Source: Alloyangia pacifica (GTDB lineage: Bacteria; Pseudomonadota; Alphaproteobacteria; Rhodobacterales; Rhodobacteraceae). Taken from it: 64,000 bases of DNA. The first letter of the stretch is position 1. Every line of letters begins with the position of its first letter. Positions 17,250 to 26,778 of this stretch are shown one piece after another. The DNA lies in the NCBI RefSeq assembly GCF_020524285.1, contig NZ_JAIVKX010000001.1, forward strand, positions 1 to 64,000, given 5' to 3'. The position numbers and the translations under genes are program-made. The notes beneath the pieces are model-generated. The model searched no databases, was not told the DNA's origin, and saw nothing but the letters and a program-made list of their open reading frames with translations.

Positions 17250-17900
17250 ATGACCGATTTCGTCACCCTCCGCCGTATGATGGTTGATACGCAGGTGCGC
17301 CCCTCGGACGTCACCAAGTTTCCGATCATCGAGGCCATGCTCCGTGTTCCGCGCGAAGCCTTTGTCCCCGACGAGGCCGTCGACGCGGCCTATGCCGGGC
17401 GCAACATCGACCTTGGCGACGGGCGCGTTGTTCTGGACCCGCGCACCTTTGCCAAGATGCTCGACGCACTGAACGTGGATGGCGACGACCTGGTGCTCGA
17501 TATCGGCGCGGGCCTCGGCTACAGCGCCGCGGTCATCGCCCGCATCGCCGAGGCGGTGGTCGCTGTCGAGGATGACGCCGAGCGCGCCGACGAGGCGCAG
17601 CCGCTGCTGATGGAGCATGCGGACAACGTCATCCAGCACACCGGCCCGCTTGCCGAGGGCGCGCCGCAGCACGGTCCCTACGATGCCATCGTGATCGAGG
17701 GCGGGATCGAGGAGCTTCCCGAGGCCATTGCCGGGCAGCTCAAGGACGGCGGGCGAATTGCCTGTATTTTCATGGACGGGGCGCTGGGAACGGTGAAGGT
17801 CGGCTGGAAGATCGACGGCACCATCACCTGGCGCTTTTCTTTCAACGCCACTGCACCGGTACTTCCCGGCTTCGAGAAAAAGGTGGCCTTTGCGCTCTGA
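17250..17900 (+). CDS. Protein-L-isoaspartate O-methyltransferase family protein (Pcm-like)
   Basis: A 216-residue SAM-dependent methyltransferase with motif I LVLDIGAGLGYSAAVIA at about 81-97. The N-terminal RRMMVDTQVRPSDV and LRVPREAFVP segments are those of the PCMT family. The canonical loop around the active-site Ser/Thr (normally like GYGQTISAP) is replaced by GRVVLDPRTFAKM, so repair of isoaspartyl residues is not assured. It sits 46 bases before a TolC-type gene on the same strand, likely one transcript, and the upstream terminator isolates it from the preceding operon. Confidence 0.82.
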   Translation: MTDFVTLRRMMVDTQVRPSDVTKFPIIEAMLRVPREAFVPDEAVDAAYAGRNIDLGDGRVVLDPRTFAKMLDALNVDGDDLVLDIGAGLGYSAAVIARIAEAVVAVEDDAERADEAQPLLMEHADNVIQHTGPLAEGAPQHGPYDAIVIEGGIEELPEAIAGQLKDGGRIACIFMDGALGTVKVGWKIDGTITWRFSFNATAPVLPGFEKKVAFAL

Positions 17901-17946
17901 CCCGACACGGGCAGGCGTCAAACGAAGAGATCGAGAGGGCAGGAAG

Positions 17947-19350
17947 ATGGCGCGTAAATCGCTGACAAAATGGATGACGGGCGTTTGTCTCGCAGCCGGG
18001 CTCGCGATGCCCGCGGCGGCAGAGACGCTCGCGGACGCATTGGCCGGTGCCTACAACACCAGCGGTCTGCTCGAGCAGAACCGCGCGGTGCTGCGCGCCG
18101 CCGATGAAGACGTGGCCCAGGCGGTCGGCGCGCTGCGCCCGGTGATCAGCTGGTCCGGCGACGTGACCCGCAACTACGGTGAAACCCGCAGCGCGATCAC
18201 CGGCAACTACACCGGCTCCGCCACCGACACCGCCTCGATCGGCCTCATCGCCTCGCTGGTGCTCTTCGACGGGGGCGCCAACCGCCTGTCGATCGACGCC
18301 GCCAAGGAAGCGGTTCTCGCAACCCGCTCGGGCCTCGTCTCGGTCGAGCAGGACGTGCTGCTGCGCGGCGTCTCGGCGTTCATGGAAGTCCGCCGCGCGG
18401 TCGAGACACTGACCCTGCGCCAGAACAACGTCCGGGTGATCGGCGAGGAACTCCGCGCCGCCGAAGACCGGTTCGAGGTCGGCGAAGTGACCCGCACCGA
18501 CGTGGCCTCCGCCGAGGCCCGCCTCGCCGCGGCCCGCTCGCTGCTCGCCGCCGCCGAAGGTGCGCTGGCACAGGCGCGCGAAGAGTACCGCGCCTCGGTC
18601 GGCCGCCTGCCGGGCAGCCTCGTGTCGCCGAGCAGCCTGCCGCGCATTCCGGCCACCGCCGATCAGGCCAAGGCCATCGCCCTGCGCAACCACCCGGACA
18701 TCATCCAGGTGCAGCACCAGGTCGCGGCCGCCGAGATCGGCATCGCCATCGCGCAAAGCAACATGAACCCCACCGTCTCGCTGCAGGGCACCTACGGCTA
18801 CGACGAGAGCTTCGACAGCGAAGCGGGCAGCCGCGGCGGCACCGTCGGGGTGAACCTCTCGGGCCCGATCTACCAGGGCGGCCAGCTCAGCTCGATCAAG
18901 CGCCAGGCGCACGCCAGCCGCGACCAGACGCGCGGCGCACTGCTGCAGCTGACCAAGTCGATCCCGCAGTCGGTGGCCAACGCCTATGCCAACCTGCGCG
19001 TTGCCCAGGCCGCCCGTGCCGCCTCGGACGAGCAGGTGCGCGCCGCAACCGTCGCCTTCCGCGGCACCCGCGAGGAAGCCACGCTCGGCGCCCGGACCAC
19101 GCTCGACGTGCTCGACGCCGAACAGGAACTGCTCGACGCGCGCAACACCCAGATCTCGGCCGTGGTCGACGAGACCATCGCGGCCTACACGGTGCTCTAC
19201 ACCATGGGTCAGCTCACCGCCGAGGATCTGGCGCTGAACGTGCCGCGCTATGACCCGGCCGAATACTACAACCTGGTCAAATCCGCTCCGGTCCAGTCCC
19301 GTCAGGGCGCAGACCTGAACCGCATCCTGAAGGCGATGGGGAAGCAGTAA
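17947..19350 (+). CDS. TolC-family outer membrane channel of a type I export or efflux system
   Basis: A 467-residue protein with a signal peptide (MARKSLTKWMTG...MPAAAET, cut near residue 23). Two repeated outer-membrane-efflux-protein domains follow, rich in long helices (for example SAEARLAAARSLLAAAEGAL and AATVAFRGTREEATLGART). The LDVLDAEQELLDARNTQ segment is typical of TolC. It would form the trimeric outer-membrane duct for type I secretion or drug efflux. No membrane-fusion protein or inner-membrane pump is adjacent, as is common for shared TolC. The start MARKSL was chosen because it opens the signal peptide and has AGGA upstream. It ends at a terminator. Confidence 0.92.
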   Translation: MARKSLTKWMTGVCLAAGLAMPAAAETLADALAGAYNTSGLLEQNRAVLRAADEDVAQAVGALRPVISWSGDVTRNYGETRSAITGNYTGSATDTASIGLIASLVLFDGGANRLSIDAAKEAVLATRSGLVSVEQDVLLRGVSAFMEVRRAVETLTLRQNNVRVIGEELRAAEDRFEVGEVTRTDVASAEARLAAARSLLAAAEGALAQAREEYRASVGRLPGSLVSPSSLPRIPATADQAKAIALRNHPDIIQVQHQVAAAEIGIAIAQSNMNPTVSLQGTYGYDESFDSEAGSRGGTVGVNLSGPIYQGGQLSSIKRQAHASRDQTRGALLQLTKSIPQSVANAYANLRVAQAARAASDEQVRAATVAFRGTREEATLGARTTLDVLDAEQELLDARNTQISAVVDETIAAYTVLYTMGQLTAEDLALNVPRYDPAEYYNLVKSAPVQSRQGADLNRILKAMGKQ

Positions 19351-19366
19351 GCTTCCCCGCGTCCCT

Positions 19367-19394
19367 GGACCGGTCCCCGGGCCGGTCCTTGTTG
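19367..19394 (+). terminator. Terminator after the TolC-type gene
   Basis: A 7-bp stem GGACCGG/CCGGTCC (19367-19373, 19382-19388) with an 8-base loop is followed by TTGTTGT, 16 bases past the stop. Confidence 0.6.
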
Positions 19395-19402
19395 TCTGGC
19401 GG

Positions 19403-19426
19403 TCCCCGAGTCGCTACACTCGGGGA
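19403..19426 (+). promoter_or_regulatory. Perfect 9-bp hairpin upstream of the PopZ-like gene
   Basis: TCCCCGAGT (19403-19411) and ACTCGGGGA (19418-19426) pair perfectly around a 6-base loop, ending 21 bases before the next ATG. With no U-tract it is better read as a leader hairpin or an operator than as a terminator. Confidence 0.4.
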
Positions 19427-19447
19427 ACAGGCAAGAGTGGTACATAA

Positions 19448-20611
19448 ATGTCCGATCCCGTGTCCAATGTGGAAATCGAGGACGTTCTTTCCTCTATCCG
19501 GAGGTTGGTTTCCGAAGATTCCCGTCCCGACTCCCCGTCAGATGCGCCCCTGGCGCCCGGCGCCGCTCCGGCAGGTCGCCTGGTTCTGACCCCTGCGCTA
19601 CGCGTGCAGGAGGCTCCGAGCCCGGACGCCTCCGATGACGCCGACAGCGCATTCGCCAATCTGGTGCAGGACGACAGCGCGCGCCATGCGGTCCCGGTCG
19701 CCGCGCGCCTCGTGCCCTCCGAAGAGGAAGTCGCCGAAACGGCGCGCCGCGCCCCCCTGCGGGACGTCGGCGCCACCGCGGAGCCTGCCGAGCGCCCTGC
19801 CGTGGACACGGTCGAAGAGGCCCCCTTCATCGAGGTGGAGGACGCCGACGCGTTTTCCGAGGCATCCATCGCCGACTTCTTCGCCCTCAAGCTGCAGGGC
19901 AGCGCATCGCCGCAGCCCGAGCCCGCCGCCGAACCTGCGGCGAAGGAAGGAAGCCTCGCGCAGAAGATCGCCGAGCTCGAGGAGATGATCGCCCGCAGCA
20001 CGCATGACTTCGAGCCGGAGCGCGGCGAAGAGGCGCCCGAGGCAATCTTCCGCCATCAGCCCGCCGATGCGGCCGAGCCTGCTGCGCAGGGGGCCCCCGT
20101 GGTGGCCGCGGAGGACGAAGATCCCGAGCTTGCCAGCCGCCCGATGCCTGAGCCGGAACTTGTCGACGAGCCCTACCAGCTCGAGACGCTGGCGGAACCG
20201 CAGTCGGACGAGAGCTCGGACGATGAAGACCTGGCGCAGGATGCCGGGCAGGACATCGAACAGGACATTGACCTGGGCGTCACGGAAGCCGGTGAGGCCG
20301 AGGAAGCCCAGGACGATGCGCTTGCGGTCGAGCCCGATCCGGCGCCGGTGCGCCGCCCGGTCAAAATCCTCCGCAACCCGGTCTGGCAGCGCAGCCAGAG
20401 CAACCTGCGCAGCGAGACGCCCGCGCCCGAGGCTCCGGCCCCGGACGCAGCCCTTCCTGCCGGTCTCGACGAGGATCGCCTGCGGGCGCTGATCACCGAG
20501 GTGGTTCGCGAGGAACTGCAGGGCGCGCTGGGAGAGCGGGCGACGCGCAATGTCCGCAAGATGGTCCGACGGGAACTGCAGCGCCTGCTGGCGAGCGACG
20601 ATCAGGACTGA
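19448..20611 (+). CDS. Acidic PopZ/DUF2497-like protein
   Basis: A 387-residue, strongly acidic protein with short conserved ends and a long disordered middle. The N-terminus VEIEDVLSSIRRLVSED resembles the N-terminal helix of PopZ (EEILSSIRKIISED). The C-terminus DEDRLRALITEVVREELQ...NVRKMVRRELQRLLA resembles the PopZ C-terminal oligomerisation helices. The roughly 290 residues between are rich in A, E, D and P. PopZ organises cell poles and tethers the chromosome origin in Alphaproteobacteria. This call rests on the two ends and overall design and could be wrong. It is a monocistronic gene with a leader hairpin and a terminator. Confidence 0.6.
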   Translation: MSDPVSNVEIEDVLSSIRRLVSEDSRPDSPSDAPLAPGAAPAGRLVLTPALRVQEAPSPDASDDADSAFANLVQDDSARHAVPVAARLVPSEEEVAETARRAPLRDVGATAEPAERPAVDTVEEAPFIEVEDADAFSEASIADFFALKLQGSASPQPEPAAEPAAKEGSLAQKIAELEEMIARSTHDFEPERGEEAPEAIFRHQPADAAEPAAQGAPVVAAEDEDPELASRPMPEPELVDEPYQLETLAEPQSDESSDDEDLAQDAGQDIEQDIDLGVTEAGEAEEAQDDALAVEPDPAPVRRPVKILRNPVWQRSQSNLRSETPAPEAPAPDAALPAGLDEDRLRALITEVVREELQGALGERATRNVRKMVRRELQRLLASDDQD

Positions 20612-20659
20612 GCGCAGGGCGCTGTCCGCGATCCCCTGAGCACATGCCTTTGAAACACA

Positions 20660-20690
20660 CCGAGCCCGGCGCGCAAGCGGCCGGGCTCGG
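20660..20690 (+). terminator. Terminator-like hairpin after the PopZ-like gene
   Basis: A perfect 11-bp stem CCGAGCCCGGC/GCCGGGCTCGG (20660-20670, 20680-20690) with a 9-base loop is followed by CTGTTCC, a poor U-tract. Confidence 0.55.
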
Positions 20691-20742
20691 CTGTTCCTGG
20701 AGGGGGGCGGGACATGGCGATCGCCGGCCCGCGCTTGCTCCG

Positions 20743-20780
20743 AAAACGCCGAAGGCGCGCCCGGTTCGGGGCGCGCCTTC
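20743..20780 (-). terminator. Strong terminator of the small DUF6280-like gene
   Basis: A perfect 12-bp stem GAAGGCGCGCCC/GGGCGCGCCTTC (20751-20762, 20769-20780) with a 6-base loop. On the minus strand it is followed by GGCGTTTTCGG. It lies 34 bases past the stop of the minus-strand gene. Confidence 0.75.
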
Positions 20781-20813
20781 GACTTGCTGGGAGCAGGGCT
20801 CCCTATGCCGGGA

Positions 20814-21143
20814 TCAAGCGGCTTCGGCTTGTTCCGCGGCTGCGGCTGCGTGACGACGCTCGCTCTCTTCGCGCGACAGCGCAACAGAGGTGCGGACACC
20901 TTTCGACACGAATTCCATCAGACCGGAGACAACCCGCTCGTTCGGGTCGATACCGGCACAGCTCAGAACTTCACGGCCGTCGCGCGAGCGTGCCCAACGG
21001 GCGATCTGCTCCGGACCATTGCCGTATTTCTTGTCATCGGCGATTGCATCGTCGAGCGCAGCCAGAACCACAGCGGCGAAAAGTTTCCGCGCGCGGTTGC
21101 CTTGTTCGGCATGGTAGGCTGTGCTGTCCACGAAATCCTTCAT
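20814..21143 (-). CDS. Conserved small protein (DUF6280-like)
   Basis: A 109-residue soluble protein starting MKDFVDSTAYHAEQGNRARK, with KYGNGPEQIARWARSRDGRE in the middle and an alanine/glutamate-rich tail. I recognise it as a protein conserved in Rhodobacteraceae and annotated as DUF6280, though the family number is from memory. Function unknown. It is divergent from efp across 220 bases, has AAGG upstream of its ATG, and ends at a strong terminator, so it is a single-gene transcript. Two cysteine-poor amphipathic helices are likely; no catalytic motif is visible. Confidence 0.8.
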   Translation of the reverse strand: MKDFVDSTAYHAEQGNRARKLFAAVVLAALDDAIADDKKYGNGPEQIARWARSRDGREVLSCAGIDPNERVVSGLMEFVSKGVRTSVALSREESERRHAAAAAEQAEAA

Positions 21144-21291
21144 CTTTCGACCTTTATGATTATTGCTCTTGTCTTTTCTGGCGTGTGCGGCGTTATGGAC
21201 CATTCCGTTCGATTCGGATACGGCACAAACGCATAACGTCGTTGCATCGGGTGCATATCTCGGCTTGTGCGGAACGCGAGATATCGTTGTC

Positions 21292-21320
21292 TTGCACGGG
21301 GCGAACCGGCCATATATAGG
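21292..21320 (+). promoter_or_regulatory. Probable sigma-70-type promoter of efp
   Basis: TTGCAC (21292-21297) and TATAGG (21315-21320) are spaced by 17 bases; an overlapping TATATA would give 15. It lies 44 bases before the efp ATG in an otherwise AT-rich intergenic stretch. Confidence 0.5.
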
Positions 21321-21363
21321 AGGCCGGAAAACCCCTTCAACCTTACTGTAAAGTTTTCTGACC

Positions 21364-21927
21364 ATGCCCAAGATCAACGGTAACGAGATCCGCCCCGGTA
21401 ACGTGCTCGAGCATGAAGGTGGCCTCTGGGCCGCGGTGAAGGTCGACCACGTGAAGCCCGGCAAGGGCGGCGCCTTCGCCCAGGTCGAGATGAAGAACCT
21501 GCGCAACGGCTCCAAGCTGAACGAGCGTTTCCGTTCGGCGGACAAGGTCGAGCGCGTGCGCCTCGAGCAGAAGGACATGCAGTTCCTCTACGAGGACGCG
21601 GGTCAGCTGATCTTCATGGACACCGAAACCTACGAGCAGGTGCAGCTCGACGCCGAGATTCTCGGCGAGCGTCGCCCCTTCCTGCAGGACGGCATGACCA
21701 TCGTGGTCGAATTCCACGAGGAAGAGGCGCTGAACGCGACCCTGCCGCAGAAGGTGACCTGCAAGGTCGTCGAGACCGAGCCGGTGGTCAAAGGTCAGAC
21801 CGCTGCCAACAGCTTCAAGCCCGCCGTGCTCGACAACGGCGTGCGTGTCCTGGTTCCGCCCTTCGTCGGGCAGGACGAGGACATCATCGTGAACACCGAG
21901 ACAATGGAGTATTCGGAACGCGCATAA
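21364..21927 (+). CDS. efp: Elongation factor P
   Basis: The 187-residue translation factor that relieves ribosome stalling at polyproline. The three-domain order is complete: an N-terminal KOW-like domain, then two OB-fold domains ending [16 protein letters not shown]. The modifiable lysine is at K34 in KPGKGGAF, as in EF-P proteins modified by EpmA/EpmB; those genes are not in this window. The ATG is preceded by a short AT-rich leader with a candidate promoter. The transcript ends at a hairpin that also covers the ribosome site of the next gene. Confidence 0.98.
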   Translation: MPKINGNEIRPGNVLEHEGGLWAAVKVDHVKPGKGGAFAQVEMKNLRNGSKLNERFRSADKVERVRLEQKDMQFLYEDAGQLIFMDTETYEQVQLDAEILGERRPFLQDGMTIVVEFHEEEALNATLPQKVTCKVVETEPVVKGQTAANSFKPAVLDNGVRVLVPPFVGQDEDIIVNTETMEYSERA

Positions 21928-21982
21928 CCCGCGCGCCGACCAGTTTGTCCCCGTGCGATCCGGGGGCGATACATCATGATCC

Positions 21983-22018
21983 AAAGGGCCTCCGGCGCAT
22001 AGCCCAGGAGGCCCTTTT
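21983..22018 (+). terminator. efp terminator that contains the next gene's ribosome site
   Basis: A perfect 11-bp stem AAAGGGCCTCC/GGAGGCCCTTT (21983-21993, 22007-22017) with a 13-base loop runs into TTTT. The right arm includes GGAGG (22007-22011), the Shine-Dalgarno of the acetyltransferase whose ATG begins at 22020. Confidence 0.8.
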
Positions 22019-22019
22019 C

Positions 22020-22508
22020 ATGTTTACCCCTTGCGATTCAACGGACATTCCCGCGCTTGCCGTCACGCTGCGCGGTCTGCACGGGCAGCACGTCGCCCAT
22101 GTACCGCACCGCTTTCATGACCGGGCCAGCGAGGCCGAGCTGCAGGAGTTCTTCGCCACGGCCATGGCGGAGGGTGCGCAGCTCCGGGCCTACCGTGTCG
22201 GCGGCGTGCCGCGCGGCTACCTGATGTGGCGCTGGCGCTGCAGCCCGGCGACCGCGCTCAGGCATCCGCAGCGCCGGGCCGAGCTGGAGCACATCTGGGT
22301 CGAGCCCTCGTGGCGGCGGCGCGGGGTCGCGCGGCGGCTCATCGCCGGGTTCGAGGCCGAGATCGCCGGGCAGGGGGCGGAGGGTTGGACCACCACGGTG
22401 CATGCCTTCAACGCGCCCTCGCGCGCGCTTATGCTCGGCGCCGGGGCCTCGGGGGTCGTCGAGGTGCTTGAGAAGCGCTTTCAGGCGCCGGGGCGAACGT
22501 CGGGGTGA
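22020..22508 (+). CDS. GNAT-family N-acetyltransferase
   Basis: A 162-residue acetyltransferase. The AcCoA-binding motif A is visible as HIWVEPSWRRRGVARRLIAGFEAE (about residues 90-113). The ATG follows GGAGG directly within the efp terminator, so translation would need read-through and hairpin opening, or a promoter inside the loop. The 3' end overlaps the tail of the convergent kinase-like gene by 28 bases. The substrate is unknown. The start MFTPCDSTD is the only one with a ribosome site. Confidence 0.8.
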   Translation: MFTPCDSTDIPALAVTLRGLHGQHVAHVPHRFHDRASEAELQEFFATAMAEGAQLRAYRVGGVPRGYLMWRWRCSPATALRHPQRRAELEHIWVEPSWRRRGVARRLIAGFEAEIAGQGAEGWTTTVHAFNAPSRALMLGAGASGVVEVLEKRFQAPGRTSG

Positions 22509-23302
22509 GCGTCGGCCTGATCGAGCAGCCCGCGCAGCATGCCCGCGTAGCCGCCTCCGAAGAGCCGCAGGTGCACCAGCGCCGGGAACAGCTGGTAGAC
22601 CGGGCGGCGCGCGACGCGGCCCGGCTCGATCGGTCCGTAGCCCTGCCAGAAGGCGGCGGGCGGGGTGCCGAAAAGCTCCAGCATGGCCAGGTCGACCTCG
22701 GCGTGGCCATGGTAGCAGGCGGGGTCGATCAGCGCGGCGCCCCCCGACATGAAGAGCGCGTTGCCAGTCCAGAGATCGCCGTGCAGCAGCGCGGGCGTTG
22801 GGGTTTCGGGCAGCACTTCGGGCATCCGCTCGGCCAGCGCGCCGACGCGCCGGGCGAGATCGGTCGGAAGGTGCGGGACAAACGGCAGCAGCCGCGCCTC
22901 GGCCCAGAAGGCGGGCCAGGTCGCGCGCGGCGCATTGTCGAGGGGCAGGGGGCCGAAGCCATAGCCTTCGCCCCAGCCGTAGCCAGCGCCGGGTGTGTCA
23001 TGCAGCCTGCGCAACTCCCGCCCCAGTGCCAGCCAGCCGTCCGGGGTGGCGGCAATCTCCGGCAGGGCCTCCAGCGCCAGCCACTCACCTGCCTGCGCCA
23101 GCACCTCCGGCGCGCGGGCGCCGCAAGCGGCAATGGCCAGCAGCATCCGCGCTTCGGTGGCGACGCGTGCGCCGCGCTTGAGCACCACCTCACGGCCGTC
23201 GCTCAGGGTGGCAAGCGCCACTTCCGACAGGTCCCCGCCGTGCAGCGCCCGGCTGGCCGTGACGCGCGCGCCGAGCGCGGTCTCCAGCGCCTCCCGGCTC
23301 AA
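22481..23302 (-). CDS. Fructosamine kinase family protein
   Basis: A 273-residue kinase-like protein of the fructosamine/ketosamine-3-kinase group (aminoglycoside phosphotransferase fold). The catalytic loop LLHGDLWTGNAL and the metal-binding DPACYHGHAEVDLAM are intact, and VVLKRG supplies the ATP-site lysine. Such enzymes phosphorylate sugar adducts on amines so that they fall off, a deglycation repair. The start overlaps the stop of the ygfZ-like gene by four bases, so the two are translated together. Confidence 0.88.
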   Translation of the reverse strand: MSREALETALGARVTASRALHGGDLSEVALATLSDGREVVLKRGARVATEARMLLAIAACGARAPEVLAQAGEWLALEALPEIAATPDGWLALGRELRRLHDTPGAGYGWGEGYGFGPLPLDNAPRATWPAFWAEARLLPFVPHLPTDLARRVGALAERMPEVLPETPTPALLHGDLWTGNALFMSGGAALIDPACYHGHAEVDLAMLELFGTPPAAFWQGYGPIEPGRVARRPVYQLFPALVHLRLFGGGYAGMLRGLLDQADAHPDVRPGA

Positions 23303-24060
23303 GAGGTCCGGCGCAGCGTGGCCTCGCCGGCGGTCATCTCGCCCTGCGAGCGGTCGAAGCGCAGGAACGCAAGGCCGCGTCCGCCGGACTGCGTGTAGAG
23401 CGTGCCCGCGGGCTTGCCGCCGGTCTCGACCGGGGTGCCCACCGGGGCGTCGCCGCTCACCTCCACGGGGACCAGACCCTTGCGCAGCTCGGTCTTGTGT
23501 TTCATCCGCGCGACCACTTCCTGGCCAATGAAGCAGCCTTTCTTGAAGTCGACGCCGTTCAGACGCTCGAACCCGGCTTCGAGGATGAAGGTGTCCGGGG
23601 TCAGCTCGACGCCGCTTTCGGGCACGCAGGCGGCGACGCGCAGCGCCTCCCAGTCGGCGTCTTCGTCGGGTTGCCCGTCATAGCCGCGCCAGCCCAGCGA
23701 GGTGTCGCGCGGGTCGGCAAAGGCGCCCTCGGGGGTGGCGCCGGTGCCGCGGGTCACCTGGATATCGGTCTCCTCGAGATCGACCTTGGCGCGCAGCTTG
23801 TAGAGCGTGAGCGCGCGCGCCAGATCGGCGGCGAGGGGCGCGGCCACATCGATCAGGATCGACCCCTCGGGGCGCGGCACGAGGAAGAAATCCGCCCGGT
23901 ACTTGCCCTGCGGGGTCAGCAGCGCGGCATAGACCAGACCTTGGCTCAGCTTGCCCAGGTCGTTGGTGACGAGGTTCTGAAGGAAGTCGCGGGCCTCGGG
24001 GCCGCTGACGCGCAGCACGCTGCGCGGGGCGTCCGTCGGGATGCCTGTGGTGGCGGTCAT
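23299..24060 (-). CDS. ygfZ: YgfZ/GcvT-family folate-binding protein
   Basis: A 253-residue member of the YgfZ (IBA57-like) group, which uses tetrahydrofolate to help assemble or repair certain Fe-S enzymes such as MiaB. The diagnostic K-G-C-F-I-G-Q-E motif is at about 174-181, with the conserved Cys176. The N-terminal GcvT-like half includes RDFLQNLVTND and LTPQGKYRADFF. It is the first gene of a two-gene leftward unit with the fructosamine-kinase-like gene (four-base overlap). The preceding minus-strand exporter gene ends 69 bases away. Confidence 0.9.
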   Translation of the reverse strand: MTATTGIPTDAPRSVLRVSGPEARDFLQNLVTNDLGKLSQGLVYAALLTPQGKYRADFFLVPRPEGSILIDVAAPLAADLARALTLYKLRAKVDLEETDIQVTRGTGATPEGAFADPRDTSLGWRGYDGQPDEDADWEALRVAACVPESGVELTPDTFILEAGFERLNGVDFKKGCFIGQEVVARMKHKTELRKGLVPVEVSGDAPVGTPVETGGKPAGTLYTQSGGRGLAFLRFDRSQGEMTAGEATLRRTS

Positions 24061-24129
24061 GGTTGCTCCGTCCGTTGTCCGTTGCGCCGACTATAAGCGC
24101 GGCGCGGGACAGGTTACAGGGGCAGCGCC

Positions 24130-25883
<1,754 letters not shown>

Positions 25884-25887
<4 letters not shown>

Positions 25888-26579
25888 GCCATCTCTTCCG
25901 GCGGGCGCTTGTTGTCGAAGCCCGCCTGCAGCGTCTTGGAATCGTACTCGCTGCGCACCCAGTCCTCGAAAGAGATCGGCTTGCGGCGATTGCGGGCCGC
26001 GTAGGTGTCGAGGATGTAGCCCTGGATCCCGGTCTTGGTGAACTCGAGGTGGGCGTATTTCAGCCCCATCTGCTTGCGCGCCTCTTCCACCGGCACGCCC
26101 TCGAACACCATCAGGTAGACGGCGGAGGCGAAGCCGGCGCGGTCGGCGCCCGACTTGCAGTGGAACATCATCGGCTTCTCGGCCTCGCGCATCGTGTCGA
26201 TGAGATGCGTGATGCGGTCGGCCTTGGGCGCCATGCGCGCCCAGAGCTTGGCGTGCAGCAGCGTCAGGCCGAGCTTCTCGCAGCTCTCCTTCTCGAAGAG
26301 GTAATGCGAGTATTTCTCTTCGCCACGCAGGGTGATGACGGTCTTGATGCCCATCTGCGCGTATTTCTCGAAGCGCGCGTGGGTGGGCTGGTTCGAGCGC
26401 CAGACGCCCGGCGCGATCTGCCAGAAGTTGTGCCAGAAGAGCCGCAGGAAGGCGTGATCGAAGACATTGTAATGCAGCTTCGACAGCAGCCGGGCGCGGG
26501 GGGTCGAGATGTCCTTGCCGAAGGACCGGCGAAAGCGCCGCTCGGCCGTCTCGATCTTGTCCCAGAACTTCGTCAGCAT
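25884..26579 (-). CDS. Tyrosine/dual-specificity phosphatase-like protein
   Basis: A 231-residue protein starting MLTKFWDKIETAERR. It has the cysteine-phosphatase loop HCKSGADRAG with nucleophile Cys141 and Arg147 (C-x5-R), and the upstream WRSNQPT and GIKTVITLRGE segments typical of the DSP/DUF442 group. The ATG was chosen because the upstream in-frame extension is low complexity and overlaps the divergent gene's leader. Coupling to an MsbA-like exporter suggests a role in envelope lipid or sugar-phosphate metabolism, perhaps lipid A or polysaccharide phosphates. That is inference. Confidence 0.85.
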
Positions 26580-26778
26580 GCCTGTCTTCCTGTGCCTGTC
26601 GCGCGGCGGTTTACGGGCTCCGGCCACTGCTGGCAAGCGCCGTGCCCTCCACGGGGCAATGACCGTCCCCGCGGCGGCGGCGGGGACGGGGCGGGGCCGA
26701 GGGAGATTGACCTCGGCGCAACCGCGGTTAGGTTGGCCCTCGCCCCGCAATTTCAAGGGGTGTTTTCGGAGTTTTCGC

